This document shows positions 22,112-35,587 of a DNA stretch of 64,000 nt, in pieces. The position numbers and the translations under genes were made by a program. The stretch's first letter is position 1. Each line of letters starts with the position of its first letter. Source of the stretch: Colletotrichum lupini (Eukaryota > Ascomycota > Sordariomycetes > Glomerellales > Glomerellaceae); contig NC_064680.1 of the NCBI RefSeq assembly GCF_023278565.1, positions 3,968,001-4,032,000 of the forward strand, read 5' to 3'. The notes under the pieces are model-generated. The model searched no databases, had not been told where the DNA came from, and saw only the letters and a list, made by a program, of their open reading frames with translations.

Positions 22112-22351
22112 GGTTCCTTTCGATTCAGGTATTAGTAAACTACCTTAGTTTCGGATTATGAGGGAGAGTCTCGTACGTTCTTGTCTACGGGGAACTGCCG
22201 GGTTCCCCGACATCAATTCCTTACTTACTATCGTAGACAAGCCCAGTACCTAGGCTGTATTATGTTCTAATAATTAACAGAGAATCTACTTCGTAACACA
22301 GATTTTCCCCCCAAAGGTTTAGCAAAAATGAGTTTTAAAATCGTTAAGAAC
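22112..22351. other. Left flank of the repeat block with target duplication
   Basis: Transition from normal to AT-rich sequence. It holds two nested inverted repeats: cggggaac/gttccccg (22188-22195 and 22202-22209) inside cttgtctacg/cgtagacaag (22180-22189 and 22232-22241). The 5-bp target duplication agaac of the outer element is at 22347-22351. Confidence 0.6.
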
Positions 22352-22554
22352 TATTAGTATCCCTATTATAAAGTAGTTAGTTCGAACCGTAAGTTAATAA
22401 AGAGATTAATTAAACTATATAAATATCTACGTAAGCATAAAAAAGAAGTTCTAATTATAAATTAAGCTAGCTATAATAATTATAAATAGGGCCCCTAATT
22501 AGCCCTTGCGTAATTGGCTATATATTATAGTTAAATTAGACTTCTAATCTAATA
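22352..22554 (-). repeat. Copia 3' LTR (left copy), fully RIP-mutated
   Basis: 203-bp direct repeat of 44746-44948, sharing blocks such as ttcgaaccgtaagttaataaagagattaatt and gctagctataataattataaatagggcccc. This copy has C/G to T/A changes nearly everywhere the right copy keeps C/G. As the element reads on the minus strand, this is its 3' LTR. Confidence 0.88.
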
Positions 22555-25500
22555 CTAACTTTCTCTTTTTATTATTAATTTACTTACTACGGTTAGAAAT
22601 ATAATTCGACCTCGGGTCCGTTTACTAAGTTATCTCTTTTTATTCTTTTTTTTTATTCTTTTTATATAACTTATCCTTTTATTTATATATTAACCTTTTT
22701 ATTACTTATAAATTATTCTAACCCCTTATTAAGTACTATGTTTATAAAAATATTAATAAGCTTATTATTATTATTAATCTAACGGATTTTAAATATCTCG
22801 CGCTTTTTATATAATTACCTAAAGGCTATAATATTAATTATAAGCCTCTTTTCTTTTTATCCTTAATTTAATAAAGTATTCGTATAATAAATAAGAATTA
22901 ATATAAATAACTATTAGGATTAATAAAAAGCTAAGTCGATTAGTAATCTTCCGTAACGTTATTAAAATTATATAAAAGAGGTTAATATTATTAACTATAT
23001 TATAAACCTCTAACGCTAATATATTTCTTATTACTTACTTATTTTTAGTTAATAAATAATAAATTATATTATCGTATATAATAAATTCGCTCTCGCTTAT
23101 ACTCTCATTAACTAAGATAATAATATACCCTAATTACGAAATAAGGTCGTTATTATTTATAAATAACCTATTAATAAAAACGTAGAGTTTATTAATTATA
23201 AAGTCGATTAAATAATAAACGAGGCCTTAATTAAGATTTATTTATTATTACTTAAGCTATTTATTAAATACTTCGACGTTTTATTTAGTTAGATTTATAA
23301 CTTACGCTACTCTAGCGTAGCTAAATATTACTTTGGGTTAATAAATATTTATAATATATACCCCTTATATCCCTTTAGGGTCCGGTCCGCCTTATTAGGG
23401 GCTATCTTCGCCTTTATAAATAAGCTAGTTTATTAGGGTTAATATTAAGTTTTTATTACGTAATAAACTTTATAACTAATAATAGCCGGCCGTAGATATT
23501 AACGATCTTATTATAATATATTAATCGCCCTTTTAATAGCTAAATACTACCCCTTATTTTCTCTTTTTATCTTATTTAATAATAACTTTTCCTTATTACT
23601 ATTCTTATTTAATACGCTTACTTATACTCTTTTTAAGCTCTTAATTATATTATTAAGTCTAGGCTTATTTATATTTTATTATATTAAAAGGGCGCTAATA
23701 AGGGCGATACTTATTATAATATATTTATCCGTTTTTTATAAGTCGATATTATAGATATAGTATTTATTAAAGTAGTCTTTTTATAGCTCGGGGTTATTTA
23801 GTATAATACTTATAGGATCGAACTTTTAGTTATTAAAGAAGCCCTAAGGGTCGACGAGTTATTAATAGCGTCTTAGTATTTTAATAAAGTATACTTAAAA
23901 TAAATAGTTAAATAGTAATAGTAATAGTATAATAATAATAAATAGTAAGGGAAGTAGTGTCTTTAACTTTAATAAAGGAAACGAGGTAACGAATATATAT
24001 ATATATAAATAAAATTGTAAGTATTAGGGTAAATATCGTAAGGTTAGTATTATTCTTAATAATAATAACGAGGGTATCTCTAATACTACTATTATAAACT
24101 ATTATTACTTAAAAGGGTAGCTAACTTAGTTAGGTACGTAGGCTTATAAAGTAGTAGCGCTTATTATTATTATTAATAATCCGTAGTTATAAACTTTATA
24201 AGAAGGAAAGTTAAAAAGTTAGAAAATCTAAAAAAAATAGTTTAGCGAGATAGTATAAGTATTTACTAATACTATATATTAATACTATATAAATAATATT
24301 GAGAATTGCCCGAGTAGCTAGTAAAGGTAAAAATAAAAAATAAATATACCCCTTATATAAGCTTAGCTTTATACTATTTTTTAATATTAATTATATTTAA
24401 ATTAATAAGGTTAATCTTCTTACCTTACTCTTTTTATTAAAAAATAATAGTTTTCTTTTTAATAATAAAAATCCCGCTATTAAATACTAGGGGGGTACTT
24501 GTTATAAGGACCTCTTTTAGTTTTATAATAAAGCCCGCTTTTTAAAGCTCCTTATCCTCTTTCTTTATAAAATTAATATTAAATAAGCCTAATATATCGT
24601 CGGTCTATATTTTAATAATTCTAAATTAGTTATTTTCGTATTTAGAGATTAGTAAATACGGGTTATATATAAATATAACTATTAATAATTAATTAATATA
24701 AAAATCGTAATATATAGCTTATTAATAAGTACCCGATTTTATAAGCCTATATAGTAGCTTAAGTACTTTAATAATCGTACTTTTTAAATACTTACTAGCT
24801 ATTTTTTACTAAATAAGCTAGGATTTTCTTTATAAGCCCTATAGCTAATTAAGTATAGGCCTAGGTAATATTATAGCTCTAAATCTTATATCCCTTCTTC
24901 CGTAATAATACTATTAGTACTATTATTAACTATTAGCTATAGCGCTATATAATAAGTAATTATATAAGTAGTATTACTTTTTTAATATTACTATATTTCT
25001 AAATTATATACTTAAACTTCTTATATAGCTAGGGTATTTCTTTCTTTTTAATCTTATAAACTATTTACGATTTAAATATATAGAGGTTTATATACTTTTC
25101 TAAGTTATAAAAAATAAATCGATAGACCCCTTAATTATAAAGAGTATTTATTTTAATAAAATCTAATCCCTTATATAGCTTTTTAGTAGTTATAATTATA
25201 CTTTCTTTACGTAGTTTAATTATTAGCTTAAAATCGGCTTTTTTTTTATTATATAAAAAATATTAATTACTTCGTCGCTAATAATAAATTACTACGTTAA
25301 GGCTTATTATTATAGCTTTTTATAACGTTTTATAACGTTTTATTAGTACTTTTTTAATAATTTCCTTTTTTTTATTATTTATTAATATTACTACGACGAT
25401 CTTATTAAAAATAATTTCCTATACCTCTATTGCGGGTTATATAATTTCCCTTAGCTTTTCTTTTTTTTATAAGTTAAAAATTACCTCGCTAGAATTTATA

Positions 25501-26747
25501 TAATACGGTCTAATTATTATAATTAATACCTCGAAGGGCTAGTTACGATCCCTCGTAATTATATAAAATCGCTCGTTAATAAAATTTAATTTATATAGCC
25601 TAGCCTATTATTAAGTAATTTTGTATTATACTTATATATTTAAATTTAGTAATATATCTAAATTACCCCCTATATCGGGCCTATTATATATAGTAATTAC
25701 CTCGTTAACTTACCTTTTTATACTTATTTTATATAGTACCCATATTATTTTTTTAATTACTTAGGCTTATTAGTTTATATTTAGTAATAGTAGCGCGACT
25801 AAAGTCGTTTTTAAATATACTTTAAATATTAATAGCGTTAATATAAGCCCGTTAGGCCTTATAATACTATTATAATATTTAAATATTATTTAGAGGTATT
25901 TATTATTAGTAAAATCGGGATTTTTTTTTTAATAATTCTAAACGCCTTTTTTAGTTATTAGTATACCTTTTTTACTTTTTTAATATTATAGTACGCTTTA
26001 ACGAGTACGATTTTTAGTTATATACTATAAGCCGTTATATTCTTTCTAAATTCTACCGATTTAAAACTAGTATTAGCGTTAGTTTTAATACCGTTTAGTA
26101 GTCCTTAGTATATATTAATCTATTCCTTTTATAGGGCTACTTATACTATTTTTATTTATAAATTCTAAAGGAATTACCCTACTTAAAAAGATATAGTTAC
26201 GTTAATTATATATAGAACTAGCCGACTATTTAAATAAAAAATATTAATAACGATTTCTAATTAAAGTTAAGCTTATTACGTAATTTAAATTTAAATCTAC
26301 GTAGGCTTTATATATTTATTTAGTATTAATAATATTCTTTCGTTAACTACTCTAGCGCCCCTATTTTAATATTATTATTACTTAATTACTTTAAGAGGTT
26401 ATATAACCTCGTAACTAATAAGTACCCGAATCTCTAATATAGTTATCTAAGCTTACTTTCCGTTAAGTAATTAATTAACTTCGTATTATTAATAAGCCTT
26501 ATAAACGCATACCCCTATTATCGTTCAACTATTTCGAAGTACTTATTACTAAAAGTTTTATTCTTTATATTATTAAATATAATACCTAATTAATTTATAT
26601 TTTTTAAATATAATAAAAATAGAGTATTAATAAGTAAAATATAAAAAGTTATCGTTCCGAAATACGTCTCTACTTTTATTATACTTAGAGCGACGATTTC
26701 TTTACTTAAGCCAAAGCTAATCCTTATAATACCCGTTATTAATATAA
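22555..26747 (-). mobile_element. Copia internal segment 1: reverse transcriptase, RNase H and integrase relics
   Basis: RIP-mutated pol region read on the minus strand. Integrase C-terminal part about 25,800-26,200, reverse transcriptase about 24,400-25,600, RNase H presumably 23,500-24,300. Stops occur every few codons, so these are conceptual assignments from residual residues. Segment ends where MULE copy 1 is inserted. Confidence 0.7.
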
Positions 26748-29700
26748 GGAATTAATATACGGGCGTCGCAAATTAATATACGGGCGTCGCTCTTATACGG
26801 GCGTTACTATTCTACTTTTTAATTAATCTAAAAAAGAATTATTAGTATAGTTAAATTTTACTAAATACTTATAAAGTATCCTAAGCCTTTATTCCTTTAC
26901 TCCCTTTATACTTAGGTTATATTATTAAGCCTCGAAGTTTAACTTATAGTATTTACTTATAATAGCTTTGATAATTAGAATTAAAAACGTTCCCTAAGAC
27001 TAATTTTAAAATAATACCCCTATTAAAAAACTTCCCCTTTTATAAAAATAACTATTAATGAATTACGGCCTCTTATTATTATTTAGTTAATTATTATTAT
27101 CTCTCTTTTTAAAAAGTAGCTACTTTAATATTAATTAATTTTATAAAGTTAATAATTTTAAAAAGTAGTACGACCTTATTACTAAGCTCCTAGTTAGTAT
27201 ATTATAAAATATATAACTTTTTATAAATAATTACTTTAATATAAAGCTTATATTATACTTTACTTATTATTTCCTTAAGGAAATAATAAAAACCTAGCGG
27301 ACTACCTTCTTATAACTTTTTTTAAAATATAACCCCTCTCCCCCTAATAAATAATCCTAATAACCTTCTTATTTTATAATAAAATAGTTTAATAATACTT
27401 TTTAGCTTATTAAATAGGTTATTAAGACTAATTAATAGTTAATAATAGTACTATTTTAATAATAAGAATATATTTATTAATAATAATAAATATAAGGTCC
27501 CTAAGTTAACTTATTACCCTATTTACTTCTATAACTATCCTCTATTTAAAATAAAACGTTTTTTTAAACTATAGCCTCTTATTATACTTTAAATAACCGA
27601 TCCTTTTCTCTTTTTATAACTTAAATCCTAAACTTATTAATTCTTAGTAATTTAAAATAAACTTATAATACCCTTTTCAACTAAGTTAATAACTTTATAA
27701 AAACTAATAAATTTAATATTATAAAGCGGAATAGGTATAAAGCTCGAGGCCGAATTATTTAATATACTTTTTAATATAATTAGTTTAATAAGCTTAGGTT
27801 TATAAAAGGCGCTAGTATTTAATAGTATAAGTCTTAAATATACGGTTATAAATAATAAGTTATTACTAAGGCTTAAGAAGAGAATAAGTAGCTATTATAT
27901 TATTATTTAAACTTTTAATATAAATAATATAATTATAGCCCTAGTTTTAAAGCCTTTACGTACCCTTTATATTATAAGGTTATTAAAGTAGTTAAAAATA
28001 TTATTAAAATTATAAACCGACGAGTTAAGATTCGGGCTTAGGATATATATATTGTTATTTAAAAATAGTTCCTAGAGTCCTTATTTACTTAGCGAGATAT
28101 TTATAATACTAGGGCTCGTATAAACCGAGAGAAACTAGCTAAATACTTACTAATTATAGCGTTAATTAAGCTATTTAATAAGCAAAATATCCTATATATA
28201 ATAAAATAAGTAAATAACGATCTAAACTACCTTATTAGCCTTATTTAAACCTTTTTTTATTATTTCTAAATATAAAAGCGATTCCCTAAGGTAATTAGCT
28301 TTAATAATATTTATAATATTAATCGCTTTAAGCTCCCTCTTTTTTAAGTTACTAAGTAGACCTATTTTAAATCTATTTATAACGCTAAGTTTAGCCTTAT
28401 TAATAATAAAAAACTAAAGGGTTTTTGGTTTTTTTTAGTAAGTATTTACTAACTTATAGACTAATACTTAGTCCGTTACCCTATTATTATTATTATTATA
28501 AACTACGATGAGTAAATAAAAACTATACTAAACGAGCAGTTCCCGGACGTTTAATAATAACTCTATATTTATTATATTAACTTTAATATTATATTTAGGA
28601 CTAAGTAAAAATAAGTTAAGGACCGTAGTTATAATAATAATAGTAATAGGTTTAATAATAAAAAATATTAATTATTAATATAAATAATAACTACGCTAAG
28701 TAATAAAAATAAGGCCTATATTAATATACTTATTAATAAGCCCCCTTTTTATATATATCGTAAGGTCCTTATAATATAAAAGCTTATTATTTTTACTAAA
28801 ACTAAGTATATTTTTAAAAAAGCCTAGACTAAGCTCTATAAAAAGTTTAATAACTAATACTTAATCCTTTAGTACTTTTATATAATATACTTACTTTTAA
28901 GAATATAATAAGCCCGTTATTTTATTTAAAAATACTAAAACTTTAGTACTTACGTTATTTTTAGTACTAAGTTAAGTAATAATAATACTAAAAGTTATTT
29001 TTTAAATAGTTTTAATTATTTATATTAGCTTATTAACGTTATATAAAATATAATTAATAATTAAGAACTACGTTTTTATTAAGCTTATACAGAGGACGAG
29101 GTATTTATAAGCTAAGAATATATAAGTACTCGTTTTAAGTACTTAAATAAACTTTAAATAATACTTTTCTTAAAATATCTTATTTCAATTAAGACGTAAG
29201 GCCGGTTTATAAAAAAAGTAATATTATTTAATAAGAGGCTATTTTTAAACCCTCTCGGATTCTATAATTTAAATTATACTATTTTAATTAAACTAAATAT
29301 CTTATATTATTATAAAATATATTTTAAAATATTAAATTTAGCTATTTTTAATAAATAAGAAATATACCCTTAGTAATGTTTTTAAAAAACGTTCTTTTTA
29401 AATTTATATTACTAAATCCTTAACCCTAAGATTATTATATCCTTTTATAATAAGCTAAAGAATATAATATAGCCTATTTTATTATAACTAGCTTTATTTA
29501 AAAAAAGCTAGTTAATTAATTAAGCCCGTATTATTTATAATAGCTAAAGTATTAATAATAAAAAGCGAGGCTACTTATTTAAAAATAAAAATAAATTAAT
29601 ATTAACTAGGTTTATAAAAAAATAAATTAGCTAAGTTAAAACTAAATATCGAGCTTATTTTAATAATAAATAAGGAGTTAGTTTAGCGTTTTTAATAAGA

Positions 29701-30182
29701 GGAGGATAATAAAGAATTATATAAATAAACGGCTAATATAACTTAGTATTTAAAAAAAACGGAGCTAATAAAAAGTAGTTTATAATAATAATAAATTATT
29801 ATAATTATGTTAAAAGAGGTAGTTAGGCGGACGTTATTATAATTTACTTTTTATATATTTTAAATATATAGTATAAAAAAGCCTTATTTATTTAAGATTT
29901 ATAAAAGCTTAGATTATTAGCTTATTTAAAATTTATAAATTTTAAATAAGTAATATAGCGGTTCTAAATAAGTACGGGGGTTATAGTAATATCTTTATTT
30001 TTAAAAATTTTAAACTAGAGCTTAAGTTAAAGAGGATAATAAGAATAACTATATTAATATAATTACTCTAACTACTTTTATAAGGAGGTACTATTTTTTT
30101 AAACTAATTAGAAATAGAAAATATTATACGTCCCTAAGAGCTATATATCCGTATTAATTCGTTATACGTCCTTATTAATTCC
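26748..30182 (+). mobile_element. Mutator-like (MULE) DNA transposon, copy 1, RIP-inactivated
   Basis: A 3.4-kb unit with long imperfect terminal inverted repeats starting ggaattaatatacgggcg on the left and ending in the complementary attaattcc on the right; the left end also repeats aattaatatacgggcgtcgc in tandem. A second, inverted copy is at 31,826-43,377, which fixes both ends. Conceptual translation at about 28,090-28,600 shows a MULE transposase domain: ISFNNIYNTNRFKLPLF, then LINNKKLKGFWFF, then IIIINYDE, EQFPDV and YIYYINFNI, where aspartates, Cys and His of the family (D, TD, C-x2-H) have become N, I-N or Y by G-to-A and C-to-T changes. Length and long TIRs resemble the Hop family of Fusarium (known from general knowledge). 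Confidence 0.82.
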
Positions 30183-31825
30183 CTTATTATATTTAGCCTC
30201 TTTTCTTTTTTTATTATACGTTTAATTAACTTAATATTATTAATAAGGGCCGTTATATATTTAAAAATAGGTTTAGTATAGTATTCTTATTTTAATATTA
30301 AAACTAAATCTTAGCCTTAAATAGAGCGTTTTGTAGTTTTTAAGTACTTAGTATAGGGTTATTTTTAATTTTAATATATACTAGATTATAATATAAAAAT
30401 ATCTAACTTTTTATTCATTAGTTTTTTTATTTAACTAGGTTTTTGTTAACTTATTGATTTAATTAATAAGCTTTTTAAAGATTTCTATTTATAATTTACC
30501 CTTTATTATCTTAGTTATAAATATATAAAAAATCACTTATAGCTTAAATAGGAGCTCTAAGTTTTTATTATAAGTCTTAAAGCGGCTTCGGATTACGTTA
30601 ATAATACTAAAAAGGTCGTTTTAATTAAAATTACGTACTACTTCGTAATAATAATTAAAAGCTTTGCTTACGAGTACGATATTAATTACTAAATAATACT
30701 AATATTCCCTAATCCTAACCTTTTTATAATAATTATAAAATATCGTTAGGGTTTTTTATAAAACCTTATACTTCCCCCTAGAGTATAATTTCTCTTTTAA
30801 AAAGATTCTTTTAAGGTTTATAAATTACTTCGTATTTATTACTATATTTTTTAGTATTTATATACGATCCCTACGTTATTACGTATTATTAATAACTTTA
30901 GGTAATTTACTTCTTTTTTTATTAACTAATTAGTACTAAATTTTATATTAATAATAATAACGAGCTATAAATTAAAATAAGCAAAATCGTTAATTATCGT
31001 ACTTTTAATACTATATTTTACCTCTATATATCCTTTTATAATAATAAATTATTATGAATAATTATAAAAAAAAGATCTAAGTCGTTTACCCTTTTTTTAA
31101 ATTTATTAAAGCGATTATACGCTTTATTAACTTATACTTAGTTTTATAATACGAATTCCTCCTCTATAATCGTTATTACTAGGATTTTATATAGTTCTTA
31201 TAACTATAACTATATTAATAATACCCCTTATTTATAAAGGAATTTATTAATTACTTTTATAATTCCTAAGCTTATATTTATAAACTATTCATCTAGTTAG
31301 TAACTAATATTATTTACGATTTTATAAAATAGGGGTTACCCCTATAGCCCCTTTCTTTTATAAACCTTAGTTAAATAGATTAATACTATATTAATTTACT
31401 TATTATTAAATTAATTTATAATTTTATATATTTACGTCCCTTCATAATCTGGGTTAATATTTACTTATTTATAAAGGATTAGGATTTTATTTAAGATTAG
31501 GTTTTATCCTCTTTTTTTTTACCCTAACTCGCTAAGGGTCGTACTCTAGCTTATACTTATATTAGTAATTATTAACGTATTTAATTTTAATAAAGATATA
31601 TTTAATCCGCACGCTAGTTATAATAAATCCGTATTTTTATTACTTAACGAATTTATTAAGGTTTAGGAAATTCTTATTTCTTCTTGCCGTCTTATTATTA
31701 CTCTTATTTTTATTATTTTTAATAATTATTACTACCTTTTTAAATCGTTAGCTATTATACTAACTAAGATTCTCTTTTTTATTTAGTATAAAAAGGTAAG
31801 TTTTAAGAATTCCTTTTTTTAATAA
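30183..31825 (-). mobile_element. Copia internal segment 2 between the two MULE copies
   Basis: 1.64 kb of RIP-mutated sequence. By position it is the stretch upstream of integrase (gag end, protease, integrase start) on the minus strand; no domain is readable with confidence. Confidence 0.55.
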
Positions 31826-33260
31826 GGAATTAATATACGGGCGTTATAAATTAATATACGGGCGTTACTCTTATATAAGCGTCGCTATTTTACTTTTTAA
31901 TTAGTTTAAAAAAATAGTACCTCTTTATAAAAGTAGTAAGGGTAATTATATTAATATAACTATTCTTATTATCCTCTTTAATTTAAGCTCTAGCTTAAGA
32001 TTTTTAAAAATAAGAATATTATTATAATTTACGTACTTATTTAGAACTATTATATTATTTATTTAAAATTTATAAATTTTAAATTAATTAATAATATAAG
32101 CTTTTATAAATTTTAAATAAATAAGGCTTTTTTTTATTATATACTTAAAATATATAAAAAGTAAATTATAATAACGTTTACTTAACTACTTTTTAAATAT
32201 AGTTATAATAATTTATTATTATTATAGACTATTTTCATTAGCTTTATTTTTTTTAAATATTAAGTTATATTAGCTATTTATTTATATCATTCCCTATTAT
32301 CCTCCCCTTATTAAGAACGCTAAACTAGCTCTTTATTTATTATTAAAATAAGCTCGATATTTAGCTTTAACTTAGCTAACTTATCTTTTTTATAAACTTA
32401 GTTAGTATTAACTTATTTTTATTTCTAAATAAGTAGCCTCGCTTTTTATTATTAATACTTTAATTATTATAAATAATACGGGCTTAACTAACTAACCGGC
32501 CTTTTTTAAATAAAGCTAGTTATAATAAAATAGGCTATATTATATTCTTTAGCTTATTATAAAAAAATATAATAATTTTAAAATCTAGGATTTAGTAATA
32601 TAAATTTAAAAAAAAAACGTTTTTTAAAAATATTATTAAAAATATACTTTTTATTTATTAAAAATAGTTAAATTTAATATTTTAAAATAAATCTTATAGT
32701 AATATAAAATACTTAGTTTAATTAAAATAGTATAATTTAAATTATAAAGTCTAAGGGGGTTTAGGAATAGCCTCTTATTAAATAGTATTATATTTTTTAT
32801 AAACTAGCCTTATATCTTAATTAAAATAGGATATTTTTAAAAAAGTATTATTCGAAGTTTACTTAAATACTTAAAGCGAGTACTTATATATTCTTAGTTT
32901 ATAAATACTTTATTTTTTATATAAGCTTAGTAAAAGCGTAGTTTTTAATTACTAATTATATCCTAAATAACGTTAATAAGCCGATATAAATAACTAAAAC
33001 TATTTAAAAAATAATTCTTAATATTATTATTACTTAACTTAGTATTAAAAATAATATAAGTATTAAAGTTTTAATATTTTTAAATAAAGTAATAGGCTTA
33101 TTATACTTTTAAAATAAGTATATTATATAAAAATACTAAAAGACTAAGCATTAGTTATTAAACTCTTTATAAAGCTTAGTCTAGGCTTTTTTAAAAATAT
33201 ACTTAGTTTTAATAAAAATAATAAACTTTTATATCGTAAGGACCTTATAATATATATAAA

Positions 33261-33479
33261 TATTACGGTAGTGGGCACTAGGGCCCTATGGGCCCTATAG
33301 CTTAGTTTTAAGCTACGAGGCTAAGCTCTTAATAATTACGTAACGAGCTAAACCGCTAGGCCTAAAGGGCTAGCTTACTAGTTTTTACTTACTATTCTAT
33401 TTTTTTTTTATATTAAGTTTTTAGTTAATTAGGTTAATATAATAGCGTTCCGACTTACTTCGAGTTCCCTTTTATAATA
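33261..33479 (+). repeat. Gypsy 5' LTR
   Basis: 219-bp repeat beginning tattacggtagtgggc (TG start changed to TA) and ending ttcccttttataata. Keeps gggccctatgggccc and gctacgaggctaagc, which are shared with the 3' copy. Confidence 0.88.
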
Positions 33480-34190
33480 CTACTTAATATTATTTAATTA
33501 ATTATTTTTTAAAAACGGAATAATAATATTTTAATTAATTAATTACTTACTATCCTAACTAGCTACCCCTATTAAAAAAGTATATAAAAGAGCTAAGCGA
33601 TAGCTAATTAAGTTAATTATATATAAGTAGCGTAATTAATACCCCCTAAGTATATACCCCCTTTATTAAATATAATAGTTAAAAAATATAACTAAAGAGG
33701 CTAAGTCTCTTTTTATATTAATAACTTTTAATAAAGTTACTATTTTTATAAGTTTTAATAGAGCGTTATAAGCCCTAATAAAGGCGCTAAGCTCCTAGTT
33801 ATTAACCCTAAAGTTGCGCTATTTAACTAATTAATAGAACGCTTCTTACCCTTTATTACCTAAGCCGATTACTTAGTATACTTTAATAATATAACTAACT
33901 AGCTTACTTCGCCTATTTATATTTATAATAATATCCTTTTTAAAAAAAATATTAAATAGTATATTAACCTCGACCTTATTTAGGAACTATACTTTAAAAA
34001 TAATAAAAAGACCCTACTTAAATAAATTAAATAATAGCTAAAAATACATATTATTTAATACTAATTAGAGCAGGTCCTAGCCTTTACTATCGGCTAGCTA
34101 AGTAATAATACTAAGCGCCTATACATAATAACCTATAAGAACCTCGACCTTACGTATATTACTATTATAAAGCTCCGTATTATAAAAAAA

Positions 34191-34702
34191 TGTTACGAAG
34201 GTAACTTTGTTTACCTTATTATTCGCCTTATTATCAATATTACGTAAGCAAACTATATACCATATTAATCTACGATCTCTGTAGATTATTATAGGTATTG
34301 ATTATATAAGCAATACTGCTTATATAAGCTTACGTGAGCAATGGAAAGTACTGGAAGGTAACTGAATAATCTGGAATTTACTCGAGGCGGAATTACGTAC
34401 TACGATTACGCATTCACTTACGTATACGCTTATTAATTATATTATAATTAATAAGCAATGGAATATTCTAGTAGGAGGTTTTTATGCCTATATATAGGCG
34501 TGTATTTACCTACCTAGACCTTTCGTTAAGCAAGCAACTTCTTATATAGTAATTCAACTATATTACTCTCTTTACTACAAAAACCTCTTTTATATACGCT
34601 TATTTCCCCTATATTCATATATTCTTGCTTCTATATGAATATTCACTTTTTATATTCTATATAAGAATATCCCGCATTACCTCGTTAAAGCTATCCGTGC
34701 CA
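34191..34702. repeat. RIP-free island inside the Gypsy element, probable solo LTR
   Basis: About 512 bp that begin tgttacgaagg and end gtgcca, with many intact CpA and TpG steps (gcaatgg, tactgg, caagcaac), in contrast to all sequence around it. Termini TG...CA, an A-rich flank on both sides (aaaaaaa before, gaaaaaa after) and a TATA-like box (tatatagg near 34,490) fit a solo LTR of another retroelement that inserted after RIP or was too short to be a RIP target. No coding frame. Exact right end uncertain by a few bases. Confidence 0.55.
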
Positions 34703-35451
34703 GAAAAAAGCCCTTACCTAAGCCTATATTAATAATACGGCTATAGCTAAAAGATTAAAATAATTAAAGAACGGCTCCTAGGCTAGCGCTATTTAGGATA
34801 TTACTATCCTTAGTATACTAAAATAATAGTTAGTATGCTTAGAAACGTAAAGTAGTTACGAGACTACTCTAGCCTCGTTTTATCTTATTATTTATAAATT
34901 TTAAAAAATACTTAACGTATTTATTTTTATAAATAATAATACTAACTTTAAGTTTAATTACTAGCTTTAGCGTATTACGAAGTACTTAGAGAATACTAAC
35001 TATAATATAAATAAGTACTACTTAAAATATATTATTAATAAGATTAAAAATAATATTACGGAGTTTATATACTTAATACTAACCTTTAACGAAATTATTA
35101 TAGCTAAGTAGTTACTTTATAAGTTTAAGTCGGTTTATATTAGCCCGATTATTATAAATAACGCTAATTATAAACTAAATATTTTTATAATTATACTTAA
35201 AAACGTTTACTAAAAGCGCTCTATATTTACTAAGCTCGTGCGTATTAATAAGCTTTTAAAGTCTTAGTAAAAGCGCCGTTTTTATAATAAGTTACTTATA
35301 TATTTTCGTAACTAGGCTATATTAAAATACTTAAATAACACGGCTACTTTTTAAAAATATATTAAATACGTTACTTAGCTAGTTAATATAATATAGCCCC
35401 TTTTTATAAAAAACCGCCTAGTTAAGGCTTCTAACTAGGCCCGCTAGACTT

Positions 35452-35587
35452 TAAATAAAAGTAATAAAAGTAATAAAAGTAATAAAAGTAATAAAAGTAA
35501 TAAAAGTAATAAAAGTAATAAAAGTAATAAAAGTAATAAAAGTAATAAAAGTAATAAAAGTAATAAAAGTAATAAAAATAATAAAAG
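35452..35587 (+). repeat. 9-bp tandem repeat in the Gypsy gag region
   Basis: About 14 perfect copies of aataaaagt, in frame with the former gag reading frame (a repeated Ser-Asn-Lys-like tripeptide). Copies are identical although the surroundings are RIP-mutated, so the array either mutated uniformly or expanded after RIP. Confidence 0.85.

Noticed and set aside
26748..30182. Search for a 9-bp target duplication around MULE copy 1
   Set aside because: Flanks are too AT-rich and RIP-altered; partial matches are no better than chance, so none is claimed.
35452..35587. Regular repeats that could suggest a CRISPR array
   Set aside because: 9-bp unit with no spacers, inside a eukaryotic retrotransposon.
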